From NCBI GenBank assembly GCA_959347315.1, contig OY365810.1:27777106-27841105 (forward strand): 64,000 nt of DNA, given 5' to 3'. Source of the DNA: Bimastos eiseni (lineage: Eukaryota > Annelida > Clitellata > Crassiclitellata > Lumbricidae). The position numbers were made by a program, and so were the translations under genes. Under the pieces are notes generated by a model. That model was not told the DNA's origin and did not search any database. It saw only the letters and a list, made by a program, of their open reading frames with translations. Below, piece after piece: positions 26,601 through 37,672 of the stretch (the first letter of the stretch is position 1; every line of letters starts with the position of its first letter).

Positions 26601-29221
26601 TAGAAGCAGAACAATTTCAAGGTTTGTATGAGAAAAATGTTCTGCATGTTCCAATAGTGTGAGCAATTATTACTGTAAGCAGAGTTGTTTTGCTTTGAAG
26701 TCAAAGGGTTATTGTTAGTTCGTTTTCTAAGCAAAGAATCCTTATAAGTATCACTAGAAATTCCTGCTTTCACTAGTTAACTAGCATTTGAGTTTATCTC
26801 AAGCTGTAGAGCTTTTAGGCTTCATTTAGAGCAAATAGTTGTTGTTGTTAGGGAGTCTTCAGATAATGGTATGGTCACCAATGTCAGGCTCACACACACA
26901 CTTACAGAACCAAACCAACTGATTCCTGTGTCAACTTGGCAATTAATAACATGTTTAGAGTCCATGACCACATTGCATAAAGAATCAGGAACACAGGCAG
27001 CTGAAGAAGTTCTTCATCATATTCGTGCCAGCCAGCACCCCTTTGTAGCTAGATAGCTAGACGCAGACACATCTTGCTATCCCTTAAGTTGTGAGGTAGT
27101 CACCAGACCTTTTGTTAGATTGGTTGCTGTAGTGGCACAGTCTTGTGTTGAACCTTGACTTTGCAGTATATACTTCATTCATATCATCGATCTGGGCATA
27201 GAAGTTGGTCTAATCGGAGAATTTTGACTAAATTTGTCTATCGTACTACAAAGGGGCAATGGATTTATTGTTATAGTGTAGACTCGTTAATGTCGTGTCA
27301 TTGTGATTGTTTTATGGCACATGTAGATCAGACCATGTATAAATATAGATGATGTTGAAAGAGTCAATGTTTAGCACTTTGATGCAGGTCTTGTGTGGTG
27401 CATTAACTTTTGTGGCATTTTAAGTTAATAGTTTTTGGAGACATAACAGCACTTTGCATTAAGCGAAATTGCATATGAACTAGGAGCGTATCAACAACTC
27501 CATATTGTATTAATAGAAAATTGATCATGTGGTAATAATTTGCAGAAGATGTGGCTATTCAAGGCAGATGTCCAGTTGTTCGGAGTCTGATTCAAGGTCC
27601 AGAACAGCTTCCAGGTAGTTGTTTGATTTGGCATTTGCAGCTTGTCAGATTATTTAGCTTCGTTCGAACGTTTGTGCTAATTATGATTACTATTATTGTA
27701 ATTTTATGTAGCACACCTTCAGGACTGTCTATTCAGAAGCACTACCGGCCCAGCTTCGTTCAAACAGTACAGTTTTGATGCCAGAGAACAGGGCAAAGTG
27801 AACTTTTGGTGTCTTTGGAAACCAATTCCAAGTCATAGGGCCAGCGACAGGGAACACCTGGCAAGGAGCTCTGCATGTGCAGCTGAGCAGAGAGCACTGG
27901 CCATGTTACAAATTTTTTATTAGTTTTGGCAACATGACAGATGGTTTTATGATACTCTGAAATTGTTCATCCAAGCAGTAATGTGTGGTTGCGGCCAGCA
28001 AAAATTTTGAAATAAATTTATTGCTTTTGGCAAGATTAAAAACAATTATCGTTACAAAAAGAAAAAAGTATTTATGTTTAGTTTCTTATTATTTATTTAT
28101 ATTTATCGCTATACTACTTACTGAACTCCTTAGAAACACTGTTACGTCTTCAGCAAAATTAAATGACATCAGAGAACTGTATGACTCGTAAGTGTGAAAC
28201 CATTAAGAAAATGTAGGCTACCAATGTATGTCAAGTTACTTTATCTGACAACCAGTGTAAGCACCCTCCACTTTTGTCACGGAGATCTCAGGCAGCAAAT
28301 TTGTGCTTGCATTGCAGCAGAAGGTGTATGCTGTCTGTGTGTCAAGCATTTTGACTAAACAAATTTGTATGTAATCGGCTTCATACATGGCTTCGGCTTT
28401 TCAATAATCATCTATGCACAACAGCAGCATAATTGGCAATAAGTTATAATGGTACAGCTCGGAAATATGCAGAAGTCCACCTGATGAATCTAATTTTTGT
28501 GAACAGGCTGCGACAGCCATATGTTGAAAATTGCAATGGTCTTAATTTCTATATTACTGTAATATCTTAATATGTTGTTCCAATTATTTTACTTATTTGA
28601 AGAAATTTTTTTCACTATGGCCTATCTTGAACATTCAATGAAAATTGTTTTGAAGGAATCGTTCGTGCAGGCGACGTCGATGTGAAAGTCAAGATTCAAG
28701 TCGGGATTCTTACAGAAAAAGAAGGTAAAAAGTACACAATCTAGGTGAATATATGTGAGTCTTTAAACTATTAAATGCTTGTAAGAACATGATTGAATTA
28801 CTTAGGAAGTCTTGTTTTGAAACTATCAAAAGTAGCAGAAAACTAGCCATAATTGGTTGTTGCGGGTGACAATTGTAGTTTGTAGTTGTTTGTTGGTTTA
28901 TGTGTCGTAGTAATTTTCAGTTTTTAAGTAGGACCAGCTGGACCATTGTATCCTTATAAAGCCTATGGGGGAACCGTAAAATTTTAAACAAAACTATGCC
29001 CATGGAAAGGCTGGCAGTCTTAAAGGCTCTTCACTTGTAAGAGTTAATTAAAGCAAGTTGTACACTGTGATAGTTGTGCCCATTTTTTATGCACAGAAAC
29101 CTGCCAAGTTTTTGCTGTGAGAAAAAGATGTGGTACAATTGTATGTCACAAGTTTTGATTGAGTCTTTTTGATTGCAGATCTTCACCATCAAGTCGCAGT
29201 AGTTCGTCTTCCTCTGATTGA
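5654..29221 (+). CDS. NKTR: NKTR/PPIG-family SR-rich cyclophilin, 21 coding exons, 2358 aa
   Basis: Nuclear SR-rich cyclophilin of the family that includes vertebrate NKTR and PPIG and fly Moca-cyp, associated with splicing factors. Exons: 5654-5714, 7269-7343, 8212-8307, 9008-9043, 9421-9508, 12575-12604, 12933-13075, 13678-13777, 14265-14358, 15171-15292, 17037-17804, 18242-19993, 20644-20781, 21070-21161, 21453-22387, 22735-23979, 24489-25105, 26118-26621, 27546-27614, 28656-28724, 29179-29221. All junctions are GT-AG and in frame. Order: cyclophilin-like domain (about 8-170), KGRG and TPPHWR (about 237-262), WIKGDKL (about 283), long RS/acidic region, PPPSRWKPGQKPWKP (about 1145-1159), QWEPPVEPEY (about 1512), a 9-residue repeat array (about 1674-1829), and an RS-rich C-terminus ending SSSSSSD. 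The TPPHW, WxKGDKL and PPPSRWKPGQKPWKP blocks are family hallmarks. The protein is longer than human NKTR (about 1460 aa). Orthology to NKTR rather than PPIG is inferred from the QWEPP block. Confidence 0.9.
5865..6262 (+). mobile_element. Degenerate 3' coding end of a non-LTR retrotransposon (LINE)
   Basis: In shifting frames this intron 1 stretch gives fragments such as FAVVDPTA-NGLP and FNSTLKSVLF, matching the WNSLP...F...LKTxLF pattern near the C-terminus of CR1/L2/Jockey-like reverse transcriptase proteins. Stops and frame changes show it is dead. It lies in the first coding intron of the NKTR-like gene. Confidence 0.5.
8574..8755. repeat. 23-bp minisatellite, about 8 copies
   Basis: Unit GAGTTGACTACTAATGGAGTCAT is repeated head to tail with few changes (GAGTTG/GAATTG, TCAT/TCAC). 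It lies in intron 3 of the NKTR-like gene. The low divergence between units suggests recent expansion and likely length polymorphism. Confidence 0.9.
13459..13500 (+). mobile_element. LINE/SINE-type 3' tail
   Basis: The string ending CTTGAAGGGGCGCTATTTAAAT matches the 3' tail (…TTGAAGTGGCGCTATATAAAT) seen in several other copies in this window. The preceding 120 bases may be a decayed LINE body but are too changed to call. Confidence 0.45.
15567..15590. repeat. (TA)n microsatellite
   Basis: About 12 TA units in intron 10 of the NKTR-like gene. Confidence 0.9.
21611..21910 (+). repeat. Coding RS-repeat array in NKTR-like exon 15
   Basis: Degenerate short units coding for SRSDRSK-like peptides (AGCAGGAGTGACAGGAGCAAG and variants) run for about 300 bases. 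The purine-rich strand is open in more than one frame and its complement is also open, which explains the overlapping ORFs here. RS arrays of this kind are typical of splicing-associated proteins. Confidence 0.85.
23223..23690 (+). repeat. 27-bp coding tandem array (9-residue units) in NKTR-like exon 16
   Basis: Around 17 units of consensus NQIADVTAE run head to tail at about residues 1674-1829, degenerating at both ends. Some units read KKIADINTG or NQIVDVKAA. The I-x-D-V core recurs every 9 residues. The block replaces SR sequence with an acidic/hydrophobic periodic segment that I do not recognise from vertebrate NKTR. Confidence 0.85.
24018..24088. mobile_element. 71-bp piggyBac-like MITE with TTAA ends
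   Basis: Starts TTAACCCTTTAATGACCAG and ends CTGGTCGTTAAAGGGTTAA, so the ends are inverted repeats inside TTAA, the target site used by piggyBac transposases. It begins 38 bases after the 3' end of NKTR-like exon 16; the apparent stop codon that closes the exon's open frame (24019-24021) lies in its first TTAA, within the intron. Confidence 0.7.
24105..24235. repeat. Degenerate GATG/GGAT tetranucleotide array
   Basis: Runs of GATGGATGAATGGATGGATA and three near copies of a 17-bp unit GGATGAATGGACTGTTG. Lies in intron 16 of the NKTR-like gene, directly after the MITE. Confidence 0.75.
25346..25487. mobile_element. Short hAT-like MITE (142 bp)
   Basis: Left end CAGAGGCGGCAATTTCGT and right end (reverse complement) CAGGGCAGTGATTCCGTG are imperfect inverted repeats, both leading into G-rich stretches. 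Flanking 8-mers CTCATGAT and ATCCTGAT agree at 6 of 8. It sits in intron 17 of the NKTR-like gene. Confidence 0.55.
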
Positions 29222-29552
29222 AGAGTTACGTTTTGTTGGGATAATATGAATGATGGTGCTGCTTTTCCTGCTGCCGACTGACTTCTTCTATAATGTTATT
29301 TGCAAAACGGGACTGATTGTGTTACAGAGAGTTGTACATTTTGTTAAGACTATAAATTTATATACTCAGACCTGGAAATGAGGGCTTCAGGACCATGTTC
29401 GAAGAAGAATTTCGACGAGAATGATTTATAAATTCAAGACAAGTTCTCTTGTGTGATGATTTTGTATTTTGCTATTTATTGGATGCATGTGATTGGCTTT
29501 CTAGCTTACATTAGGAAATGTAACTGTCTGTGTGTGTTGGTTTCTTATTTTT

Positions 29553-29558
29553 ATTAAA
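29553..29558 (+). terminator. Probable polyadenylation signal ATTAAA of the NKTR-like gene
   Basis: ATTAAA about 330 bases after the TGA stop, the best hexamer in the 3' flank; the cleavage site is not determined. Confidence 0.45.
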
Positions 29559-30139
29559 GAATTTAAACAAGGGAGTCGTTCGATTCACATATTTACTATT
29601 GCATTTTTCTAGATTTGAATGGTGCTCTTTAGTTACTTGAGACATGAAAACTTAGAGAAGATGTATCTGTCAGATGATCCCAAGGCATTTTGGTTGGTTG
29701 GGCTAATGCACTTGGTTGTTGAAACTGGCATGATCATGCATTTGCATAGATATTTCTTCTATGTGTGTTTCAAGGAGGCAGCAAATGAAATGTTGCTGTG
29801 GGAAACTTGATGGCCAGAACTGAATTGCTTATAAATAGTTGGATTTATTTTGTCTGGTGTTTTAGGCATCACATCTATATTAATCTACTGATTTTTGAGA
29901 GTTACATATTGTTTTACTAGATCTGGTTATTTCATTGCTGTTCAAAATGGTTGTGAAATTGAGTTATTTAAAATGAATTAACTTTGTCAGAACAGTTTTT
30001 GACAAGAGTAGAGCAAACTTTCTAGATTGGTTGAGTGCTTGCATTAAAATATGGAAAATTGGTTTGTGTTTCTTTTGCAAGATCATTGTAAGAATGTTGT
30101 GCTAGAATGTTGCCGTCAATTGATGACCCTATCAACGCA

Positions 30140-30375
30140 AATTTGCCCAGAGACTGAAAATTCCATGCTCTCTCTCAGCTGTTGCTGAGAATCTGTCGAC
30201 ACTTGTGCCTGGGCACGCCACTGTTTACTCTTTCAACTTACTGTGCTCTGTTTTGCTTAAGCATACTGTTGAAACACATTCATTAGATATTACACTTAAC
30301 ATCATATTGCCTAGCGCAGAGAGCATCTCTGAGTAGATTGAAGATGCACTATATTAACATTCATTCATTCATTGA
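30140..30375 (+). mobile_element. SINE-like repeat, copy 1
   Basis: Shares two blocks with copies at 49195-49420 and 60115-60325: a body block (CCATGCTCTCTCTCAGCTGT) and a tail block (AGCGCAGAGAGCATCTCTGAG then GCACTATATTAAC). It ends in CATT repeats. The tail resembles that of the LINE remnants in this window, which suggests mobilisation by that LINE. Confidence 0.5.
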
Positions 30376-30720
30376 ATACACCCTCCTTTGGTCTCTCTAC
30401 CACATTGTTTATAGCCATGTGCTTTGCCAAGTGCAGAGTTTAGCTTACAATTAAGGCTACAAGAAATCAAGAATTATCCTAGTTAACTAAAATCACAATT
30501 AATCCAACAGAAGCAGTATTTAAATGAACTATATATGGCCTAAAATTTGGACTTTTGAGAATCCCTAGGTTTTTAAAATAAACTGAAAAACCTAAGTTTT
30601 TTAAATTGAATTCTACAGATCTACAAACAAGCTACAATTATTATTTAGGTGGAGTGAATCAGTCGATTTTTTCTTGATTTCTTCCTCCCGGTTTGGGAAT
30701 GGCATCATCCGACTGACACG

Positions 30721-31016
30721 CAGGGCTGCAAACATGTTTTTTTGCAAAAAACCAAAAGACACGAAAAGCGACAACTTTTGTTTTTTTCTTTTTTTAAAAA
30801 TATTTTTATTCAATTTACTAATGTTACTATTATATTACTTATTGTGTGTTATTCAGTACAAAATCAAGCTAAATTAATTATAAAAAAGAGTTGGAGCTCT
30901 TTTTCATGCTGTGTTTGATGCTTTTTATAACAACTGTTGTGACAAAATCCAAAGGAAAACAAATAAACTAAAAAAACAACTTTGATTTAAAAAATCTTGA
31001 TTTTGTTGCACCTCTG
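30721..31016. mobile_element. hAT-like MITE (296 bp)
   Basis: Left end CAGGGCTGCAAACATG and right end in reverse complement CAGAGGTGCAACAAAATC. Flanking 8-mers CTGACACG (30713-30720) and CTGACAAG (31017-31024) match at 7 of 8. The interior is AT-rich with no transposase. Confidence 0.6.
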
Positions 31017-33487
31017 CTGACAAGAGTAGGTCTGCGGCTTTACGGAATTATCCCATCCATTATATTACTTTGACACATAAGCTTACTTGCTTATTATCTA
31101 AGCTTAGTTTTACTCTCTTTGTGGTTCTTGGGAAATGACTTCAAATGAGCAAATCGTACCCAGTGGAATAACGTTAAGCGCCACAGTTAAGTTCAAAATA
31201 ATTAAACAGATTTGTTGAGCTATTTTTGAGGTCGGTTATTTTAAATAAGCAGTAGTTTAAAATCGATCCGCACCTAAAATTCCTTTTTGTTTTAAATTGT
31301 GAGTTATCTGGAACTAAGAATCCTATTAAACAAAATTGTGCACCTAACTTTAATGCTACCACGTGAAACGTATAAACGCGCCAATTATTGACTCTTATGT
31401 CCTGTCTCAATTGCACGTAACTGCTACAATCTAAGAATATTTAGAAATTTGTAGGCAAGGCTGAAATGGTAAAATTAAGAGTAAGTACGCGGTAAGGTAC
31501 AGACATTGCTGCATATATGTAGCCGACCGTACGTACGTAGGCTACCAGACTACATTTTTCTGAAGGCGTGGATGGTAAAATGGTTAGTGGCAAAATGATC
31601 AGAGGCGAATATACACACACGTCGGTACAGTATGTACCCTACTGTTCCAAACTACAGGTCATAATTCAGAGAGGAGTTAGTAGTGACAAAATAAGTATAG
31701 GGTGCATGCTCTATATACCCACAGCATAATTGCCCTCGTGTTCAGCTCTGGGTTTAGTTCACACATTTTCGAGATGAGTAGGCCTACGCGCTTAGGACCT
31801 CGTCTACAGCCTGATCTTAGAAGCTTTATAATGTATGTGGTTCAATGTACATTTAAGGAACATCATTCATTTATCAAATGTAATCCCGCTGAGAATTGAC
31901 ATGACATAGTTTTTGAGTAAAGTGATTTTTAGACGAAATCAAAGCCAAGCGGTGTATTTAATCGAGAATATACTAGTTGGCAATTACCAAATTGTTGCAG
32001 CACGTGGGGTGATGAGTGGTGTCATGGCGTTTACCACAAGGAATATAGTTCTGATTACCTTAGATTGCACATACTGTATCCTATTGAATCGGGTGCGATT
32101 GTCGCGTTTCGAGCAGCGAGTCGTGTCTGTTGGCACGTAGGCCAAACGCTAGGCTATGGTAGCAGAGCAAGTCCGTGAAAGGGATTTAAATTTTGGGCCG
32201 GTCAGTTTTTGTTGAAACTCAATATTTCCTACTTTGTTGTTAATTTGCTTTAAGTGCTAACAATTGTATTTCATGGCGGTAGCATTGTTCAGTTGTCTAA
32301 TCTCTCTAATGGAAGCTATACATACACAGCAACGAAGACCTGAGTTTTGGCTTCACTTACGTAGCGCCATAGTAACATTGATGTAAATAATACAGGGTGA
32401 CACTAGTCCCGGATTTGCCGGGACAGTCCAGAAGTTGACCATGACAATTCCTAGTAGTATGTTTTTGGACAAAGGTCTGTCTCATGGCCAATCTGTAAGG
32501 ATTTTTCGACTGATTGATTGGTGCTTCAAGGGTATAGTCGGATTGGACAGGTCACCGTTTGCCAAATCAGCTTGGGTGAAGACATTTATTGATTGAGATG
32601 TGGGTTTGACGATGTTAAATTGGGAATGTTTCTTGTTATTTATGAGAGCCTTGCATGCTCATATCAGGTTTTGGGTTAGCAGTTGAAATCTTTGTTCAAC
32701 TCTTTGAGGTGCACTAGTTGCTTCTTTTTAACATGCCTCGACATTTGCAGCATCACGCTTTTCAAGTGGTAATATTATATTGTCCTATTGAAATTGCTTC
32801 CCATTTGGATTTCAATATTGTCATGGTTACGGATTCTGCATGCACTTGCCACAGACACTTGAAAACTTATCGTTTCCACTGGGGTTGGGCTGTGAGCACT
32901 ATATAAACAATGAATGAATAAACAAGTCACTGTAAAATTTAAATAGGACTGTGGCAACAAGCTCTGGTTCTTTGATCAACTGCTCTGCTTCTTGGGTGGC
33001 TTCCTAAATTCGCTACTCTCTCTGATACATGTGTGATGTGTTATATGTTATATTGGCTGCACGCATCCCAGCAGGATTCTCCCTCTGAGTGATGGAGGTG
33101 AACTCTCCTTGGTCCCAAGTGTCGGAATGGCAAAATATCCCCTCTATGACTTGAAGAATATTCCCCTGCCTGAAATTGGAGGCATCTGGAATGACCCTCA
33201 CTTGAGCTCCACTCTTTGCTTGTGGTCCACATGGTAGGGTTTTACAAGTTGCTCAAGTCTACATAAATGCTCTGAATGAATGATCATATCTAGAGGTCAC
33301 AATTGATTTGTACTCTCTAAGTATTTCAAAGGTTACACGTTTAGGATGATGTTGTGAAGTTCTTCAATTGAATTTGTGCCAATTTAGTTGAACTTTGTGT
33401 TATGTTTGGGACCATGTCATCAAGCATAGCAATGGCCAATGAATGAACCCATTGTAACGGAGTATTTGTTTTGTGATTTGTTTAGCA

Positions 33488-34762
33488 ATGCCGCCAATCA
33501 AAGGTCGGATGATGGGCCTTCAGCCAGCTACACCTGCATACAAACATGTCAGAAGTCTGTCAGGCCCACTCGACAAGAAACCGCGAGATTTCTGGAGAGG
33601 CAGCACTAGTTTCGGGGCAGTTGAAAGCGATGAGAAGCTGAAGAGGCTGCGAATTCCGGAAAAGATCTGTCGAAACCTTCCAAGTGTGAAGAACTTCTGT
33701 GAACCAGAGACCGATGTGCTCTCGATTGTCTCAGACGAGAATGATGAAGACACAAAAACGGTGCCACTGAGTCTGAAGCGATACAAATCCTTCCCAGTGA
33801 AGTCTCTTCGCTGTCAGCTGATAGCCGAGAGCGAACAGAAGTTTCCGGGCATCATCTGGGACGTTGGTTTTCTGAGATCGGGCGACATCTTTGTGTGCTA
33901 TGGTGATGGAATTGTCATCTGCAATCAAAATCTTGAAGTCCAGATGACGCTTGACCGGATCAGACTGGCTGGTGGTGCTGCAGTGATGGCCAACGGGAAC
34001 ATTGTTGCCGTCGACCGGTTTAACGATACTATAAACATGTATTCACAAGACGGGAAGTACATTTCATCTTTTCCCGCAGGCAGCAGTCCAATGAACATCG
34101 CAATCACTGGTGACAACTTCATTGCGGTGACAGATGTCGGCGACAAGTGCGTGCGTCTGTATTCAATGGAAGGGACGCTGGTGAACACCATTGCACAGAA
34201 AGGCCGTGGCTACGAGCTTCAGTGGCCGCTGTATGTTCAGGTGACGTCGGACAACTCGTTCATCGTGTCCGATGTTTTGCAGCGCAAAATCTTTGCTTTT
34301 GATGAGCATGGGAGCTTCGTGAAAACACTGCAGCTAAAGACATACGGAGCGAACTGCGTGCTACGACCGCACGGAATATGCCTCGGCCAAAATGAAAACT
34401 TCTTTGTGGTCGACAATGCGCTCGATACGGTGGAGCTGTTCCGGCCGTACGACGCGTACGTACAGACGATCCTACCACCGGAGGATGGAAGCAGCATCAA
34501 GCCAAAGGTATTGCGCACGAGTGTCGACGGGCAACTGGTCATTGGTGGGATGACAGGAATTGTAAAGCTATTCAAATTCGTTGAGTCCAGCAGCAAACTG
34601 CAAGCAGAGAAAGTGGAAGAGCCGTGCATCAGGGATGTAAAGCACGAGCCAATCACCATCGACAGTTGTCATGGTAATGTACAGTCCATCAAAGACGAGA
34701 TCCACACGGGCGATTTTAAAACTGAATTTTCCAACAATGACTGTGTCATAATTATTGACTGA
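33488..34762 (+). CDS. NHL-type beta-propeller protein, single coding exon, 424 aa
   Basis: Residues from about 120 to 365 form blade-like repeats of the NHL kind (WDVGFLRSGDIFVCYGDG; GNIVAVDRFNDTINMYSQDG; DNFIAVTDVGDKCVRLYSMEG; NSFIVSDVLQRKIFAFDEHG; ENFFVVDNALDTVELF; GQLVIGGMTGIVKLF), as in TRIM2/3/71-type proteins, where the propeller binds RNA or protein. No RING, B-box or coiled coil precedes it; residues 1-110 are charged and probably disordered. ATG 33488 is preferred because a splice acceptor (TTTAG) ends three bases upstream; an in-frame GTG at 33473 is ignored. The 60-residue tail holds VKHE (384-387), IKDE (401-404) and FKTE, each fitting the sumoylation consensus, and ends CVIIID. 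Coding sequence is GC-richer than its flanks. Biological role not assigned. Confidence 0.8.
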   Translation: MPPIKGRMMGLQPATPAYKHVRSLSGPLDKKPRDFWRGSTSFGAVESDEKLKRLRIPEKICRNLPSVKNFCEPETDVLSIVSDENDEDTKTVPLSLKRYKSFPVKSLRCQLIAESEQKFPGIIWDVGFLRSGDIFVCYGDGIVICNQNLEVQMTLDRIRLAGGAAVMANGNIVAVDRFNDTINMYSQDGKYISSFPAGSSPMNIAITGDNFIAVTDVGDKCVRLYSMEGTLVNTIAQKGRGYELQWPLYVQVTSDNSFIVSDVLQRKIFAFDEHGSFVKTLQLKTYGANCVLRPHGICLGQNENFFVVDNALDTVELFRPYDAYVQTILPPEDGSSIKPKVLRTSVDGQLVIGGMTGIVKLFKFVESSSKLQAEKVEEPCIRDVKHEPITIDSCHGNVQSIKDEIHTGDFKTEFSNNDCVIIID

Positions 34763-34956
34763 TACTGTTCTGCCGTTACCTTTCTTGTTTAGTATTTTTT
34801 TATAATTTGTCCTAATTGGAAAAGCTAGCCAATTGTTCCATGGACAAATTTTAAGTTGTTTAAACCTTTCTGTTTTTGCCCTGCTTCAGTTGCTTTAACG
34901 CTAACAGATGGAACTTGCAGAACAAAAAACAGCCATTATCATCATTGTTGTGATGT

Positions 34957-34962
34957 ATTAAA
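34957..34962 (+). terminator. Probable polyadenylation signal ATTAAA of the NHL gene
   Basis: ATTAAA about 195 bases after the stop codon, in an AT-rich 3' flank. Confidence 0.45.
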
Positions 34963-36430
34963 CAGAATGCATGGTGCTTAGTTTCTTGAGACAATATGCA
35001 GGATCACTATCAGTGATTCTATAGGACAATTGGGTGTAGTTGTTGACCCCAGTTCAATGTTTCATATAATTACGGATTTTGAGGGGATGAAACATAGAAG
35101 TCATTAGTAATAGAAGAATGGGTGATAAACTTTCCAATGTGTGCCTAGTTAGAATCAAGTTGTTGAAGCAAGAATAGTTCTGGGACAGATAGACATTAAA
35201 CACGATAGCAGTATTTTACATGCAGTTCACCTTATATTCATATACCTGTGTGACTTTGCATCCATTAAAACATTCCTAACAAGTTGAGCCACTTGGTTAT
35301 AGTTCTAAGTGCAGTAGTTACTTTCTTTTGTTCTTGCTGGCAGAAAAATCAAGAATTGTACAGTTTAATATCTATAGGATCTTACATAAGTTTCTGAAGG
35401 ACTTGCCTTTAATACAAATGTAGAAATTGATTTTTTCGTTAACCATTAGTTGAATAGTAGCTGAAATGGCTGTCAATTAATTGTGAAATATTAAAAGTGC
35501 TGTATAAATAACTAACCTGTAGTTAGTGTACATTGTTTCTGCTGAGTCAATTATGAAGATTGTCATCTGAGAATTAATCTTTTTGTTGGACTAAGGACCC
35601 TGTGCTCAAACTAATGGCTAAAATGCTTGGATAATGCATTGACAAATGGCTGCAATTGTACATGTAGGTTATTGTGGTCGTCTTATTACCAGAGTTAATA
35701 TGACCTTTACGCTGTGGGAAGTATCCAGTTTCAGTTTTGATGATTGTACTTGTTAATGCTTGTGTGGTGGAAGTTTGCAGATATTTGACAGACTTGGTAA
35801 TTAGTGTTTGGTGCTTTCTTTAATTCAGCAACAGTACAAGGGCCTGCACAGGTTACATATTCAAACTGATCACTCAGTACACCACTTTGCAATGTCCTTT
35901 TGGTTTTCAAGTGACTGAAATGCCACAGGATGATCGCAAGACACCGCTGGACAATTTCCTTACATGGCTCAGAAGCAAACGAAAAAATCTAAGCTTTTTG
36001 ACTTGTTCACTATCGATCAACCTTGTACTCAACTTCAGGGTTCAATACTAATTGGATTGGATGCAAATCTACCAGGCTTAAAATTTATATATGTTATGCC
36101 ATTTTGCATAAGCTTTGGTGCACCTTTACCAGTTGGACTTGTCAAATCTAAACAATTCAAGGCCTATAAAAATCTTGTAACAAAAGAGAAAATTCTCCAT
36201 GTAGAAAGTGCCAGCAGTTATAACCTAGATGTTCTTTGTTGACCGTCTTACCATTACACACCGTTCCAAACGTTTTCAGTTCTGGGTGTTAGGTCCATGT
36301 TTTTTTGTTTATTGTAAAATGTATCTGTTCTCTTATCACAACCATGTAATTCCACAGGACATTATTTTGTTGTACACGAGGAAAAGAAAACTTTGTGTTG
36401 TTCAACATTTTCTTAGCGTACTTCTACCAC

Positions 36431-36548
36431 CAGTGGCATCGCTAGGATTAGTTGCCAGGGGAGGCAGATCGGATATGATAGGGGAGGGGCTACTATATCT
36501 CCTCCCTAACCCCAAGAGGAACGCGCTCCAATGGTAGCGACGCCACTG
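36431..36548. mobile_element. hAT-like MITE (118 bp)
   Basis: Left end CAGTGGCATCGCTAGGATT and right end in reverse complement CAGTGGCGTCGCTACCATT are clear inverted repeats with a typical hAT start. CTTCTACC (36421-36428) and CTTCCACC (36549-36556) match at 7 of 8, with two extra bases (AC) on the left, so the target duplication is imperfect. Confidence 0.65.
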
Positions 36549-36821
36549 CTTCCACCCATCATTAACCCAATAATATTTTTACAATTTTCCCAGTATTGGC
36601 TTCAATGTGCACTCATCTTCCCAAGACTAATGATATGGACTTCACTAAATGAATAGTTCTAAAATTTCACCCATTTTATACTGAAACTCGCTTGTGCTAT
36701 ATTTTATTTACTTAGTTTATTATACTTTGATAATGATAGAACAAACATTGCACTTATTGTCCATATAAACATTTAAGCAGATAAAAGTCTTTGGACACAG
36801 AGAGGGGAGCAGGACAGCAAA

Positions 36822-36875
36822 TGCCCAGGGGCCCTATGAAGTTTTTTTTCGAAAACATTTTTAGGGGCCTGGGCA
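36822..36875. repeat. Short hairpin TGCCCAGG...CCTGGGCA
   Basis: Arms TGCCCAGGGGCCCTA and TAGGGGCCTGGGCA face each other over a T/A-rich loop of about 25 bases. It may be the core of a small decayed element starting near CAGAGAGGGG at 36798. Confidence 0.5.
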
Positions 36876-37672
36876 AATCAATTTATGAAAAATATCAATC
36901 AGTTATACATAGTTTATGATTTATGCCCTTTTAAATATAATATTACCATTACTTAACGAAAAGTAGGTTAAACTTAAGCATCTGAATACTACCATGCTTA
37001 TTGTTTTTTTGCTGTAGAACTATAAGAGCTTTCATTTAAGAGACCTGCATTTGCACTGCTTGGAATTTCGGCTAGCATGCCTGCAGAAGGGTACCACAAA
37101 ATAAAAAGTACTTAAACTGTGTTGGTGTCTTAGGTAAATGTTATTTTCAATAACATGTAAAATGTTGTCAGCTAAGCATGCAGTAATTAACGATGGATTG
37201 AACTCTGTGAAACTGCAGTATATACTCGAAGGAGCTGAAAGCCAGCAACTGTTGTTTCAGTAGAGACAATTTATCTAGCAATACTAGTGCCATAGTATTA
37301 ATTAAATTGTTAGAAAATAGTATGATGTCCAATTAAATAGAATTATTTTAATTGCCTAGTTTAACAGTCCATGACCTCCTCAATTCTATTCCTGATAACC
37401 TGAATAAGCCACTAGAGAATATCCGCAACTGCAGAAGTTGGTTCTCGTATGAAGTCGAGATTCTGAGATCAGATATGCAGCTGAACAATTGATATGCATA
37501 ATTCACTAAGACGTGTATAAGGCTACATGTATAAGGCATGTCAAGTAAATGCATTTCAAGCAGTTTCACGTTACTTGCATAGCGTAACTGTCTGTACGCA
37601 GCAAGCTTAAAACATCCTACTGCTAATTGGTAATGAGCTGTATGTTGCACTTGGGTGGCATCAGTTCAAAGC

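Larger units (their letters stand above)
29560..33484. other. Intergenic between NKTR-like and NHL genes
   Basis: Apart from the SINE-like copy and the hAT-like element listed separately, I see no supported gene. CAGGGTGACACTAGTCCC near 32393 resembles a hAT left end but no partner end is visible. A splice acceptor (TTTAG) ends at 33485, so a 5' non-coding exon and promoter of the NHL gene probably lie within this stretch. Confidence 0.5.
34963..37672. other. Intergenic between the convergent NHL and ACSF3 genes
   Basis: Holds the 3' flanks of both genes and two small hairpin elements listed separately. A 92-codon open frame at 35964-36242 shows no recognisable domain. Minus-strand ATTAAA at 37347-37352 could be the ACSF3 polyadenylation signal. 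Confidence 0.5.

Noticed and set aside
32393..32555. hAT element starting CAGGGTGACACTAGTCCC
   Set aside because: A candidate right end (GGTCACCG) can be imagined, but there is no matching 8-bp duplication and arm similarity is weak.
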